Shown here in pieces: positions 18,206-27,522 of a DNA stretch of 55,560 nt; position 1 is the first letter of the stretch; the number at the start of each line of letters is the position of its first letter. Location of the stretch: positions 1 through 55,560 of the forward strand of contig JAGXKN010000022.1 in assembly GCA_018335195.1 (NCBI GenBank), written 5' to 3'. This stretch comes from Desulfobacterales bacterium. GTDB taxonomy: Bacteria; Desulfobacterota; Desulfobacteria; Desulfobacterales; Desulfosalsimonadaceae. A program made the translations under genes and the position numbers. The notes beneath the pieces are model-generated. The model had not been told where the DNA came from. It searched no databases and saw nothing but the letters and a program-made list of their open reading frames with translations.

Positions 18206-18234
18206 ACATTAATGGATAAATGACGTTGCGTCAA
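18206..18234 (-). promoter_or_regulatory. Candidate hisI-hisG promoter
   Basis: On the minus strand TTGACG (18229-18234) and TAATGT (18206-18211) are 17 bases apart, about 110 bases upstream of hisI. No histidine-rich leader peptide is apparent. Confidence 0.45.
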
Positions 18235-18324
18235 TAATTTTTGTTTTCCATGGCGGGACGGCAAGTTTCAGAAGCCCGGCCCGGAAAAACTTTTGTTTTT
18301 GAAAAACCGGTTCAGATGGTTACC

Positions 18325-18354
18325 TTGACATAGACAAGCAGGCTGTAGTATAAA
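18325..18354 (+). promoter_or_regulatory. Promoter of trxA-trxB
   Basis: A consensus TTGACA (18325-18330) and TATAAA (18349-18354) are separated by 18 bases, about 100 bases before the trxA start codon. Confidence 0.6.
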
Positions 18355-18453
18355 AGTACGTTATGGCCGAAAATGGCATTTCGCCGGTTGCCCTGCAGGC
18401 GGGCAGAAACAGCAAGTGCCGACAACAGCAAATATTTGAGGAAGGATGGAAAA

Positions 18454-18780
18454 ATGGCCGAAGCAATCAAGGAAATCAGCGACGATACATTTGACCAGGA
18501 AGTGTTGAAAGCTGATAAGCCGGTACTGGTGGATTTCTGGGCGCCGTGGTGTGGTCCCTGCAAGGCGATCACGCCGGTGCTCGAGGAACTCAGCAAGAAT
18601 TACGAAGGAAAAGTCAAGATTGTTAAGTGCAACGTGGATGATAACCCCGCCACCCCCAGCAACTATGGCATCCGGGCAATTCCGACCCTGATCCTGTTCA
18701 AGGAGGGCGAAAAGAAGGAACAGATCGTTGGGATGGTCCAGAAGGCCAAGCTCGAGGAAGCCATCAACAACAATTTGTAG
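18454..18780 (+). CDS. trxA: Thioredoxin
   Basis: A 108-residue thioredoxin with the canonical redox site WCGPC (Cys33, Cys36) and the cis-proline loop AIPTLILF. It reduces cytoplasmic disulfides and is recharged by the reductase encoded 9 bp downstream. GAGGAAGG precedes the ATG at 18454; the in-frame upstream extension includes no alternative with a comparable ribosome binding site. Confidence 0.97.
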   Translation: MAEAIKEISDDTFDQEVLKADKPVLVDFWAPWCGPCKAITPVLEELSKNYEGKVKIVKCNVDDNPATPSNYGIRAIPTLILFKEGEKKEQIVGMVQKAKLEEAINNNL

Positions 18781-18789
18781 CGGGGGGCA

Positions 18790-19719
18790 ATGGAACGCAG
18801 GGAATATGACCTGGTGATCATCGGGGCCGGTCCGGCCGGACTTACAGCCGCCATATATGCCGCCAGATCGCGGCTTTCCGTGCTTGTCCTGGAAAAAGCG
18901 GCCCCTGGCGGGCAGATCCTGGTCACCGACTGGGTGGAAAATTATCCCGGCTTTCCCGAGGGCATCAGCGGCGGGGACCTGATGATGCGAATCAGCGAGC
19001 AGGCCACCCTGCAGGGCGCCGAGATCGTGACCGAGGAGGTTACCGGGCTGGCGTCGGGCGACGGCATGAAGACCGTCCGGCTCGGCGATGCCGAGATATC
19101 GGCAAAAGCCTTGATTCTCGCCCCAGGGGCATCACCGCTGAAACTCGGGGTGCCCGGTGAAGATCGCTATTACGGACAGGGAGTCTCCACGTGCGCCACT
19201 TGTGATGCACCGTTTTTTAAAGACCAGGTGGTCGCGGCAGTGGGCGGCGGCGATACAGCGGTTAAGGAAAGCCTTTATTTGACGCGGTTTGTCAAAAAAG
19301 TTTACCTGATTCACCGCCGTGACGAACTGCGGGCGACCCGGATTCTCCAGGAGCGGGCATTTGCCAATGAAAAGATCGAGATCCTCTGGAATTCCCTCCT
19401 GACGGAAGTCAAGGGCGGCGACGCCGGTGTGCAGGGCATATCCGTCAAAAACGCTAAAACCGGCCAGGAAAGCCAAATTTCGGTTGACGGATGCTTCATA
19501 TGGGTGGGCGTGCGCCCGACCACCGACTTTTTACAGGGCCTGGTTGACCTGGATGAACGGGGGTTCATCCGGGTCAACAAGCGCATGGAAACTTCCGTGC
19601 CGGGCGTATACGCGGCCGGGGATGCAAGAACCACCCCCCTGCGGCAGGTGGTAACCGCCGTGGGAGACGCGGCGATTGCAGCCAGCGAGGCGGCCGATTA
19701 CATCGCGGCCAATGCCTGA
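18790..19719 (+). CDS. trxB: Thioredoxin reductase
   Basis: A 309-residue FAD/NADPH flavoprotein that reduces thioredoxin. The FAD-binding [10 protein letters not shown] is at 12-21, the redox-active CATC at Cys135 and Cys138, the NADPH-binding GGGDTAVKE follows, and the C-terminal FAD motif is [10 protein letters not shown]. It directly follows trxA with a G-rich ribosome binding site, forming a dedicated trxA-trxB operon. A hairpin within a family A repeat lies just after the stop codon. Confidence 0.97.
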   Translation: MERREYDLVIIGAGPAGLTAAIYAARSRLSVLVLEKAAPGGQILVTDWVENYPGFPEGISGGDLMMRISEQATLQGAEIVTEEVTGLASGDGMKTVRLGDAEISAKALILAPGASPLKLGVPGEDRYYGQGVSTCATCDAPFFKDQVVAAVGGGDTAVKESLYLTRFVKKVYLIHRRDELRATRILQERAFANEKIEILWNSLLTEVKGGDAGVQGISVKNAKTGQESQISVDGCFIWVGVRPTTDFLQGLVDLDERGFIRVNKRMETSVPGVYAAGDARTTPLRQVVTAVGDAAIAASEAADYIAANA

Positions 19720-19723
19720 TCAT

Positions 19724-19850
19724 CCTGTAAAAAGTCCTTTTTACAGGCAGTGTTAAGTTTTAAGTGATTAAGTGGTTAAGTAAAATCAGAAACTGATCAT
19801 TTATTGTCTGGCGATTATAATGATTTCAGGACTTTTTCCGAATTCATCAA
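19724..19850. repeat. TTAAG-type repeat (family A), copy 4, with terminator-like hairpin
   Basis: CCTGTAAAAAG/CTTTTTACAGG at 19724-19747 is the same perfect hairpin as at 13150 and may terminate trxB transcription. The conserved family A block follows from 19750, and the unit ends GGACTTTTTCCGAATTCATC plus AA at 19850. Confidence 0.85.
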
Positions 19851-19881
19851 TTCCTGATGCAACAACAAGGAGAGGGCGGAT

Positions 19882-20700
19882 TTGAAAACCGTTCCCGATC
19901 CCGCTGAGGCGGCACAAACCTTTTTTACTGGATTGTCAGATATGCATCATAAAATGAAGACGTGCGGCATCGCACTGCTGTGCCTGGCGCTGGTACTTGG
20001 CGCCACCGGGTGCGCCTGGTTCGGCAAGCAGGAAGAAAAAACCGCGGCAGAGCTTGCCGAAGAGGGCAACACGCATTTCCAGGAAGAAAAATACTCGAGG
20101 GCCATCAAGACCTATGAACGCCTCAGGGACTGGTACCCCTACAGCCCCCATGCCAAAACCGCGGAACTGCGGATTGCCGACGCCCATTATCACCTGGCGG
20201 AATACGAGCAGGCCCTGTCTGCCTATCAACAGTACGAGCGCCTGCATCCCGGCGATGATAAGATCCCGTATGTGATTTATCAGAGCGGCATGTGTCATTA
20301 TGAGCGTTTAAAAAGCATCGACCGGACGCAGGTGCCCGCCCGTAATGCACTTGAAGCCTTCAATCGGCTTCAGTCCCGGTTTCCGGGCAACGCATACGCG
20401 GAAAAGGCCGAGCCGAAAATCCGGGAATGCCGAAAGCGTCTGGCAGGACATGAATTTTATGTCGCCCGGTTTTATTTCAAGTCCGAACATTATAAGGCAG
20501 CCCTGGAACGGTTTGAAAACGTTCTGGAAAAATACCCCGAGGTAGAGGGCTACAACCGGGAAGCCCAAAAGTACGCAGCGCAATGCAGGGAATTTCTGGC
20601 GGAAATGGATGAAAAGTCCAAAGGGGAGGATCCCGCGCTACGGCCCACCGAGGCCAGGGAAACCGGGCCTCGGCGGGCTCCGGTCGTTCCCGGGCAGTAA
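19882..20700 (+). CDS. bamD: Outer membrane assembly lipoprotein, BamD-like
   Basis: A lipoprotein with TPR repeats that resembles BamD/ComL of the beta-barrel assembly machine. The lipobox LGATGC places the acylated Cys at residue 44. Several TPR-like helices follow (EEGNTHFQEEKYSRAIKTYE and DAHYHLAEYEQALSAYQQYE). A TTG at 19882 is best supported by AAGGAG about 9 bases upstream, which leaves an unusually long n-region. The internal ATG at 19954 would give a normal signal peptide but has no ribosome binding site. It is monocistronic. Confidence 0.88.
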   Translation: MKTVPDPAEAAQTFFTGLSDMHHKMKTCGIALLCLALVLGATGCAWFGKQEEKTAAELAEEGNTHFQEEKYSRAIKTYERLRDWYPYSPHAKTAELRIADAHYHLAEYEQALSAYQQYERLHPGDDKIPYVIYQSGMCHYERLKSIDRTQVPARNALEAFNRLQSRFPGNAYAEKAEPKIRECRKRLAGHEFYVARFYFKSEHYKAALERFENVLEKYPEVEGYNREAQKYAAQCREFLAEMDEKSKGEDPALRPTEARETGPRRAPVVPGQ

Positions 20701-20714
20701 AAAAGCTCTTTACA

Positions 20715-20778
20715 AACCGGGGAAAGTTATGCATATATGTCCATTTTCAATGGCCTTGAAAATGGGCCGACCGGTTTA
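20715..20778. other. Nested hairpin upstream of rpmB
   Basis: CCATTTTCAA (20742-20751) pairs perfectly with TTGAAAATGG (20757-20766), and AAACCGG (20715-20721) with CCGGTTT (20772-20778). The structure sits between the BamD-like gene and rpmB. It may be a terminator or part of an rpmB leader; no known riboswitch is recognised. Confidence 0.5.
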
Positions 20779-20842
20779 TAAAGGCATAACACCTTAATTT
20801 TATATAATATTTAATAAATCCAATCTTTCAGGAGTACCGGAA

Positions 20843-21034
20843 ATGTCAAAAATCTGCGATATATGCGGTAAACGGCCCCTGGTGGGCAGCAACGTGAGCC
20901 ATGCGCACAATGTCACCAAGCGGCGATTCAATCCGAACCTGCAGCGCGTGCGCGCGGTTCATAACGGAAGCGTGAAGAAAATTACCGTATGCACCCGCTG
21001 CATCAGAAGCGGTGGGGTGGTCAAGGCGCCCTGA
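20843..21034 (+). CDS. rpmB: 50S ribosomal protein L28
   Basis: A 63-residue L28 protein. It keeps four cysteines in two pairs (CDIC near the N-terminus and CTRC near the C-terminus), the zinc-binding C+ form. Such forms are usually replaced by C- paralogues under zinc limitation. AGGAG precedes the ATG. It is convergent with the stringent-response gene 17 bp away. Confidence 0.97.
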   Translation: MSKICDICGKRPLVGSNVSHAHNVTKRRFNPNLQRVRAVHNGSVKKITVCTRCIRSGGVVKAP

Positions 21035-21051
21035 CAGGGGCTGCTGGTTTT

Positions 21052-23196
21052 TTATGTCCTTTTTACGTCCTGGACTGTGGAGATCTTCTTGAGCTGGGTC
21101 ATGACCTTGTTCAGGTGCGCCAGGTCCTTTACCAGGATTGTAAACTCCCCGTAAATATACTTGTTTTCTCGGTTTTCCAGGTGGACGTTATGGATGTTGG
21201 CTTCCGCCTTGCTGATTTCCGTGGAGATTTCCGCAAGCAGCCCCACCCGGTCATGGGCGGTGATTTTCAGGGAAACCGGGAAGTGGCTGTTTTCCGCTGT
21301 CTTCCATTCCACGTCGATCTGTCGGTCCGGGTTTAATTTCAGTGCGTTGACGCACCCGCTGCGGTGCACCGTAACGCCCTGGCCGTGCGTTATATACCCG
21401 GTGATGGGATCTCCTGGCACGGGGTTGCAGCACTTGCCAAAGCGGATCAGAATGTCATCCATCCCATGAACGGATACTCCGGCGGCGTCCTCCTGCCGCT
21501 TGCGCTCCCGCGGGCGCATAAGCCTGTCAATCAGCTTGGATTCCTTCTTCTCCTGGGTCTGGGGAGCAATTTTGCGGATAATCTGCAGGGGCGTGATCTT
21601 GCCGATGCCCACGTTGATGATCAGATCGTCGACGCTCTTGAAATTAAAGGCTTCCGCGGCTTTTTCCATCTCCGGGGTGTGGATCATGGCTGAAAAGTTC
21701 ATCTTGTGTTTCCGGAAAGCCTTTTCGCACAATTCCCGTCCCAGCGACAGGCTCCGTTCCTTTTCCTGCCTCCGGATCCACTGGCGGATCCGGGATTTGG
21801 CCTTGACGGTTTTGACAAAGTTGAGCCAGTCCTTGCTCGGCTGATGGCCCTTGGTTGTCAGGATTTCCACGCTGTCCCCGGTTTTGAGTTCGTACTGCAG
21901 GGGCACCAGGCGGCCGTTGACCTTGGCGCCGGTACACTCGTTGCCCACCTCGGTGTGGATCAGGTAGGCAAAGTCCACCGGCGTGGCCCCCTTTGGCAGG
22001 GATTTCACCTCTCCCTGGGGCGTGAAGACGAATACCTCGTCCGGGAACAGGTCGATGCGAACGTTTTCCAGGAATTCCTCGGGATTGCCGAAATTTTTCT
22101 GGTTTTCCACCAGGTTGTGGATCCAGGCGAACGTGTTTTCCGTGTTAATCCCCTGGGTTTTGCCTTCCTTGTAGCTCCAGTGCGCGGCAATTCCGAATTT
22201 GGCCACGTGATCCATTTGCCGGGTCCGGATCTGGATCTCCATGCGTTCTCCGTAAGGCCCGATGACCGTGGTATGCAGGGACTGGTACATGTTGGGCTTG
22301 GGCACTGCAATGTAATCCTTGATCTTGGTGGGGATGGGCTTCCACTGGGCATGGACGTGCCCCAGGGCTGCGTAACACTGGGCCACGTTTTCTACGATGA
22401 TCCGGAATGCGATGATGTCGTAGATCTCGTCGAATTCCAGATTCTGGGACATCATTTTCTGGTATATGCTGTAATACTGCTTGTTCCGGCCGAGCACCTC
22501 TGCAGGAATGTCGGCTTCGGCAAGTTTTTCTTCGATCAGGGTTTTGACCGTGGTCACGTACCTTTGCCGCTCTTCCCGGTTTTTTTCCACCAGGTCCTGC
22601 ATCCGCTGGTATTCTGACGGGTCGGCATAGTAGAAGGCATTTTCCTCCAGTTCATTCTTGAGCCAGTATATACCGAGGCGGGCAGCGATAGGCGCGTAGA
22701 TGTCCAGGGTTTCCTGGGCGATGGCGTGCTGTTTTTCCGGGTTCTTGTGGTAATGCAGGGTACGGATGTTATGGAGGCGGTCTGCCAGCTTGATTAAAAT
22801 GACCCGGATATCATCGGCCATGGCCAGGATCATTTTGCGGATGTTTTCCGCGTGACGCTGCTGGTCCGTGCTGAACGGCAGCACGCTGATCTTGGTCACA
22901 CCCGCGACAATATGGGCGATTTCATTTCCGAAAATGTTGTAGATTTCATCGATTCCGGAGTGGGTGTCCTCCACAACGTCATGGAGCAGCCCGGCGGCGA
23001 TGCTGACCGGATCCAGCCGCATGTCCGCCAGCAGGCTGGCCACTTCCAGAGGGTGCGACAAGTATGGCTCACCGGAAAGACGCATCTGTCCGGCATGAAC
23101 CCTCGCCGAATAGATGTATGCCCGATCGATGATATCTACGTCCGCGTCCGGGTAATATTCGTAAAGTTTGTCCAGAATATCTGTAATTCGGGTCAT
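21052..23196 (-). CDS. spoT: RelA/SpoT family (p)ppGpp synthetase/hydrolase
   Basis: A long RSH protein (714 residues) that makes and degrades the alarmone (p)ppGpp. The HD hydrolase domain has HDVVEDT at 72-78. The synthetase region (KDYIAVPKPNMYQSLHTTV and the RTRQMDHVAKFG block) follows, then a TGS domain (VFTPQGEVKSLPKGATPVDFA) and a C-terminal ACT domain. An intact HD site suggests a bifunctional enzyme. I start at ATG 23196; the in-frame extension upstream overlaps proS. It follows proS by 31 bp. Confidence 0.93.
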   Translation of the reverse strand: MTRITDILDKLYEYYPDADVDIIDRAYIYSARVHAGQMRLSGEPYLSHPLEVASLLADMRLDPVSIAAGLLHDVVEDTHSGIDEIYNIFGNEIAHIVAGVTKISVLPFSTDQQRHAENIRKMILAMADDIRVILIKLADRLHNIRTLHYHKNPEKQHAIAQETLDIYAPIAARLGIYWLKNELEENAFYYADPSEYQRMQDLVEKNREERQRYVTTVKTLIEEKLAEADIPAEVLGRNKQYYSIYQKMMSQNLEFDEIYDIIAFRIIVENVAQCYAALGHVHAQWKPIPTKIKDYIAVPKPNMYQSLHTTVIGPYGERMEIQIRTRQMDHVAKFGIAAHWSYKEGKTQGINTENTFAWIHNLVENQKNFGNPEEFLENVRIDLFPDEVFVFTPQGEVKSLPKGATPVDFAYLIHTEVGNECTGAKVNGRLVPLQYELKTGDSVEILTTKGHQPSKDWLNFVKTVKAKSRIRQWIRRQEKERSLSLGRELCEKAFRKHKMNFSAMIHTPEMEKAAEAFNFKSVDDLIINVGIGKITPLQIIRKIAPQTQEKKESKLIDRLMRPRERKRQEDAAGVSVHGMDDILIRFGKCCNPVPGDPITGYITHGQGVTVHRSGCVNALKLNPDRQIDVEWKTAENSHFPVSLKITAHDRVGLLAEISTEISKAEANIHNVHLENRENKYIYGEFTILVKDLAHLNKVMTQLKKISTVQDVKRT

Positions 23197-23227
23197 TTTG
23201 TGTCCGTCCGGCTTCGGGCCGGACCCG

Positions 23228-24748
23228 TTAATAGGCTTTCGCGAATATGACGCGTCCTTTGCCCGCTGCCCCGCATTCGATGCATTTGCCGCCGTCGGCT
23301 TCCCGGTCAAAAGGTATGCAGCGTACCGTCACATTCAGGCGATCCTTAATGGCCAGTTCGCACTCGGTGCTTCCGCACCAGGGAGACCGGGCGAAACCGC
23401 CGTGGATCTCGGGCCGCTGTGGGTCGGCCGGGGTAAAAAACGCATCGAACTCGCCCTTTTCGTCAATGTCCCGGGTATGCTCCCGCTGAAACGCCAGTGC
23501 CTTTTCATAGAGCCGGGATTGCATTTCGTCAAGGATGGTGTCTATTTCGTCCACGAACGCGTCTTTCTGCATGGATACGCTGTCTTTTCGATCCTTGTCG
23601 CGCCTGGAGACGTAGACCGAATCCTTGGCGATGTCCTTGGGACCGATTTCCACACGCAGGGGGATGCCTTTTTTGATCCATTCCCAGTTCCGCGCCCCCC
23701 CGATATTGCGTTCGTCGATTTCCACGCGAACGGGGGTGCCGTGGTAGTTTTTCCGCCGCAGTTTTTCCGCCAGTTCCCGGGTAAAGGCCATCACTTTTTC
23801 ATTCTCATCGATGTTCTTGAGAATCGGCAAAAGAACCACGTGGGATGAAGCCACCCGGGGCGGCAGGATAATGCCGTTATCATCACTGTGGGCCATGATC
23901 AGGCCGCCGATCAGGCGGGTGGAAACGCCCCAGGAGGTCGTCCATCCGAATTCCTCGGTTTCCATGGCGGATTGAAATCGAATCCCGGAAGCCTTGGCAA
24001 AGTTCTGGCCCAGGAAATGGGAAGTGCCGGCCTGCAATGCTTTTCGGTCCTGCATCATCGCCTCGATGCAGGTTGTCATCTCCGCGCCGGGGAATTTTTC
24101 CGCTGCTGATTTTTCTCCTGTAATCACCGGCATGGCCAGGTATTCTTCGGCCATTCGTATATATACATTAAGCATCATGTAGGTGCGGTCAATGGCTTCC
24201 TGGCGGGTGGCGTGCACGGTGTGGCCCTCCTGCCACAAAAATTCGCTGGTGCGCAGAAAAATTCGGGTACGCATCTCCCAGCGCACCACGTTTGCCCACT
24301 GGTTAATGAGCACCGGCAGGTCCCGGTAGCTTCGGACCCACCTGGAAAAGGCGTCTCCGATAATGGTTTCCGAGGTGGGGCGCACGATCAGGGGCTCGTT
24401 CAGTTTGCCGGCAGGCACCAGTTCGCCCTGTTGATCTTTTTCCAGCTTGTGATGCGTTACCACGGCGCATTCCTTGGCAAACCCCTCAACATGCCGGGCT
24501 TCTTTTTCCAGGAAGTTCACCGGGATAAAAAGCGGGAAATAGGCGTTTTTCACGCCCGTGGCCTTGAACATGTCATCCAGGGCGCGCGATATGTTCTCCC
24601 ACAGGGCATACCCCCAGGGCTTGATCACCATGCATCCCCGGACCGGGGAAAGTTCGGCCAGATCCGAGGCCCGGATCACCTGCTGGTACCATTCCGGATA
24701 ATTTTCCGCCCGGGTAGGGCGGATTGCGGTTTCGTGCTTTTTTGCCAT
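23228..24748 (-). CDS. proS: Prolyl-tRNA synthetase (archaeal/eukaryal type)
   Basis: Class II aminoacyl-tRNA synthetase charging tRNA-Pro. The 506-residue size, the absence of the large bacterial editing insertion, the C-terminal zinc-like domain with GGKCIECGAAGKG and the terminal AKAY are hallmarks of the archaeal/eukaryal subclass (ProS type 3). Class II motif 2 (RWEMRTRIFLRTSEFLWQEG) is intact. Several bacterial lineages carry this form. Confidence 0.95.
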   Translation of the reverse strand: MAKKHETAIRPTRAENYPEWYQQVIRASDLAELSPVRGCMVIKPWGYALWENISRALDDMFKATGVKNAYFPLFIPVNFLEKEARHVEGFAKECAVVTHHKLEKDQQGELVPAGKLNEPLIVRPTSETIIGDAFSRWVRSYRDLPVLINQWANVVRWEMRTRIFLRTSEFLWQEGHTVHATRQEAIDRTYMMLNVYIRMAEEYLAMPVITGEKSAAEKFPGAEMTTCIEAMMQDRKALQAGTSHFLGQNFAKASGIRFQSAMETEEFGWTTSWGVSTRLIGGLIMAHSDDNGIILPPRVASSHVVLLPILKNIDENEKVMAFTRELAEKLRRKNYHGTPVRVEIDERNIGGARNWEWIKKGIPLRVEIGPKDIAKDSVYVSRRDKDRKDSVSMQKDAFVDEIDTILDEMQSRLYEKALAFQREHTRDIDEKGEFDAFFTPADPQRPEIHGGFARSPWCGSTECELAIKDRLNVTVRCIPFDREADGGKCIECGAAGKGRVIFAKAY

Positions 24749-24848
24749 CAGCGTAACCTCGTCGGAAAGTGCAACGTTTAATGTTTCGTCCCGGCAAAAT
24801 TCAATTCGCAGGGCGTTTAAGATTTTGATATGTTAAGTGTTAAGTTTT

Positions 24849-25002
24849 GATGGCACCGTAAAAAGTCCAATATCTGCGTTACGCGCAATTTCTCAGAATT
24901 TCACGTACGGCTAAGTACGCTGCATTCTTCGAAATTGCGCAAGCCTTGATCTTGAACTTTTTACGGCGCCATCTGAAATCAGACTTTTTACGAGAGCATT
25001 AA
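24849..25002. repeat. Palindromic MITE-like repeat (family M), copy 1
   Basis: The core 24849-24973 has 18-bp terminal inverted repeats, GATGGCACCGTAAAAAGT and ACTTTTTACGGCGCCATC, with one mismatch. Inside it, GCGCAATTTC pairs with GAAATTGCGC and ACGTAC with GTACGC. A further conserved tail GACTTTTTACGAGAGCATTA runs to about 25002. Copies 2 and 3 are at 29214 and 39185. There is no coding capacity. Confidence 0.88.
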
Positions 25003-25053
25003 GTTTTAAGATAAAAAAGGATTTTTTCCTTATTTCCTTAACCACTTAATCAC
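25003..25053. repeat. TTAAG-rich tail
   Basis: Contains CCTTAACCACTTAATCACTT, the reverse complement of the GTGATTAAGTGGTTAAG module of family A, directly after the family M element and reaching the ispG stop codon. Confidence 0.55.
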
Positions 25054-26130
25054 TTAACCACTTTCTTTTTCCATCTCTTCTATCGCCGCCAACAGTTCTT
25101 CTGCCAGCCGGTTTTCGGGGAATTTCCGGATCACCTGCCCCTTTTTAAACAGCACGCCCGTGCCGTCGCCGCCGGCAACGCCGACATCCGCCTGGCGGGC
25201 CTCGCCCGGGCCGTTGACCGAGCATCCCATGATCGCGACCCGTATCGGGCTGCGGCTGGTTAAAAGGGCCTTTTCCACGGTCTCTGCAATGGAAAACAAG
25301 TCGATCCGACATCGCCCGCAGGTGGGGCACGAGATAATTTCCGGCCCGCGGCGGCGAATGTCAAGTGCCTTTAAGATCTCATATCCCACCCGGACTTCCT
25401 CGGCCGGGTCCCGGGTCAGGGACACGCGCAAGGTATCGCCGATGCCGTCGAGCAAAACTGCCCCGATGCCCACGGCGGACTTAACGATCCCGGAATACAG
25501 CCCGCCGGCCTCGGTGATTCCCACGTGCAGGGGCACATCGGTTTCCCGGGAAAGCAGGCGATAGGCTTCGATCGTCTGCAGCACATCCGAGGATTTTATG
25601 GCCACCTTGATTTCGTGGAAATCCATGTCCGCCAGGTCGGCGATTTGCCGAAGGGCGCTTTCAACCAGGGCCCGGGCCTCGGGGACCCCGTATTTTTCCC
25701 GCAGGTCCCGGTCCAGGGAGCCGGAATTCACACCGATGCGGATGGCAATACCGTGACCCCGCGCGGCCCGGACCACTTCCCGGACTTTTTTTTTGGCACC
25801 GATGTTGCCCGGATTGATTCGCAGTCCGTCTGCACCGGCGTCTGCTGCGGCAACGGCCAGCCTGTGGTCGAAGTGAATATCCGCGATCAGGGGGATTTGG
25901 ATCTGTTTTTGAATGACTGCAATGGCCCGTGCAGCCTCCGGATCCGGTACGGCCACCCGGATGATTTCGCAGCCTGCCGCCTCCAGGCGCCGGATCTGTG
26001 AAACAGTGGCATCCGTGTCCGCAGTGGGCGTATTGGTCATGGACTGTACGGCAATCGGGGCGTCTGCACCGACGGGCACCGACCCCACATGGATTTGGCG
26101 GGTTTTTCGACGCTTTATGGACAACGGCAT
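25054..26130 (-). CDS. ispG: 4-hydroxy-3-methylbut-2-enyl diphosphate synthase (IspG/GcpE)
   Basis: Penultimate enzyme of the MEP isoprenoid pathway, a [4Fe-4S] reductase. The cluster ligands are in CPTCGRC (about Cys268 and Cys271) and GCSVNGPGE (about Cys303 and Glu310). The 358-residue compact bacterial form lacks the plant insertion. A GTG immediately precedes the ATG; I take the ATG at 26130. It is monocistronic between repeat elements. Confidence 0.96.
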   Translation of the reverse strand: MPLSIKRRKTRQIHVGSVPVGADAPIAVQSMTNTPTADTDATVSQIRRLEAAGCEIIRVAVPDPEAARAIAVIQKQIQIPLIADIHFDHRLAVAAADAGADGLRINPGNIGAKKKVREVVRAARGHGIAIRIGVNSGSLDRDLREKYGVPEARALVESALRQIADLADMDFHEIKVAIKSSDVLQTIEAYRLLSRETDVPLHVGITEAGGLYSGIVKSAVGIGAVLLDGIGDTLRVSLTRDPAEEVRVGYEILKALDIRRRGPEIISCPTCGRCRIDLFSIAETVEKALLTSRSPIRVAIMGCSVNGPGEARQADVGVAGGDGTGVLFKKGQVIRKFPENRLAEELLAAIEEMEKESG

Positions 26131-26351
26131 CACGAATTCCAGAAAAATATTGAATCATGCGACCCTGCGGCGGTGCAAGGATGTAACCGCCTGCATATTC
26201 ATTAATAATTAACAAAGGGGGGTCTGATGTTCAAGTTAAAAGAAAGGCGGTTGGTATTTCCCGTGAGGCCGCTTGTTTTTTTGCAGCCCCTGTGAAAATC
26301 CTGGAAGACTCTTTTCTTCTGCTTAAAACAACTGAACAGGTTCTGTAAAAA

Positions 26352-26380
26352 TTGACAAAATAACAGATCTCCGTGATACT
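26352..26380 (+). promoter_or_regulatory. Promoter of the duplicated-domain small protein gene
   Basis: TTGACA (26352-26357) and GATACT (26375-26380) are 17 bases apart, about 44 bases upstream of the start codon at 26424. Confidence 0.55.
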
Positions 26381-26423
26381 GGAGCGGAATATTAACGCAA
26401 AAGCGGGAATGGAGACAGTGTAT

Positions 26424-26813
26424 ATGGAAAAAAATGATCCCCGGATCAGAGAGCGCCTGGCCGAACGGGCACCCGACGGGGAACTGCCGTGCGCCGTGGC
26501 CTTTGCCCTGGCAGAAGAACTCGAGACGTCTCCGGCAACAATCGGCGCCTGGGCGGATGAATTGCAGATCCGGCTGGTCAAATGCCAACTGGGGCTATTC
26601 GGATACGCGCCGGAAAAAAAGATCGTAAAGCCCCGCGAATCCGTGCCTGATGAACTGCGCCGGGCGATTGCCGAGCGCCTGGAAAACGGCCGCCTGCCAT
26701 GCCGGGCGGCTTTTGCCGCTGCCGAGCTTTTGGGAATCCGGAAAATGGATGTCAGCGGGGCCTGCGAAACCCTGGATGTCAAGATCAAGCCTTGCCAGCT
26801 CGGGGCCTTTTAG
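26424..26813 (+). CDS. Hypothetical protein with tandemly duplicated domain
   Basis: A protein of about 129 residues made of two similar halves. Each half has an RxxxAER-type helix, a (G/E)LPCxxAF segment, a second helix and a KxCQLGxF end (LPCAVAFALAEELE and RLVKCQLGLFG; LPCRAAFAAAELLG and KIKPCQLGAF). GGAG about 9 bases upstream supports the ATG at 26424 over one at 26409. The fold looks all-helical and small-DNA-binding-like, but I recognise no named family. It has its own promoter, so it is probably a genuine expressed gene. Confidence 0.7.
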   Translation: MEKNDPRIRERLAERAPDGELPCAVAFALAEELETSPATIGAWADELQIRLVKCQLGLFGYAPEKKIVKPRESVPDELRRAIAERLENGRLPCRAAFAAAELLGIRKMDVSGACETLDVKIKPCQLGAF

Positions 26814-26836
26814 TCTACACCCGCATGAAAACCTTC

Positions 26837-27457
26837 TTACTGAAGGAACGGATTTGCGCGCTTTTCCCGGGCGATGGTGGTCTCCGGGCCGTGACCCGTA
26901 TACACGATTGTGTCATCTCCCAGCGGCAGCAGCTTGGACTTGATGCTTGAAATCAGGGTATTGTAGTCGCCGCCCGGCAGATCGGTCCTGCCGATTGAGC
27001 CGGCAAACAGGGTGTCGCCCACGAAAACCATGCCGTCGGTGTGCAGGGAGATGCCGCCCGGGGAATGACCGGGTGTGGCAAGCACCTGCAGGGAGATATC
27101 GCCAAAAGAGATCATATCTCCGTCATCCACGGTCTGATCCGGCGGCGGGGAGTTTTCCGCAGACAGCCCGAAGGCCCCGGCAGCCCTGCCAAGATCGGCC
27201 AGCATGGGGGCATCTGCCTGATGAATGACCAGGTCGGCGCCGGTAGCCTTCTTCAATTGGGCGTTGCCGCCGACGTGATCAAAATGTCCGTGCGTGTTGA
27301 TGATGTACTTGACAGTCAGGCTGTCCTCGGCCAGTTTCATGAGGATTTTGTCTGCGTCGTCTCCGGGGTCTATCACCGCTGCCGTTTTTGTGCGCGCGCA
27401 GCCGAGCATGTAGCAGTTGGCCATGATCGGGCCGACAGAAAGTCCTTTTAAAATCAA
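26837..27457 (-). CDS. MBL-fold hydrolase, hydroxyacylglutathione hydrolase-like
   Basis: A compact 206-residue glyoxalase II-like hydrolase with THGHFDHVGG, TPGHSPGG, FVGDTLF and TGHGPETT metal-site motifs. Short bacterial forms act on varied thioesters or persulfides, so the substrate is not certain. The ribosome binding site GAGGAGG lies 7 bases before a TTG at 27457, which I take as the start. The longer in-frame extension would run through that ribosome binding site. Confidence 0.85.
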   Translation of the reverse strand: MILKGLSVGPIMANCYMLGCARTKTAAVIDPGDDADKILMKLAEDSLTVKYIINTHGHFDHVGGNAQLKKATGADLVIHQADAPMLADLGRAAGAFGLSAENSPPPDQTVDDGDMISFGDISLQVLATPGHSPGGISLHTDGMVFVGDTLFAGSIGRTDLPGGDYNTLISSIKSKLLPLGDDTIVYTGHGPETTIAREKRANPFLQ

Positions 27458-27522
27458 AATCAAACCTCCTCGTTCGTGCAAATTCGAAGTGCGCCAAATT
27501 TAGAACAATACCGACTTCGGAT

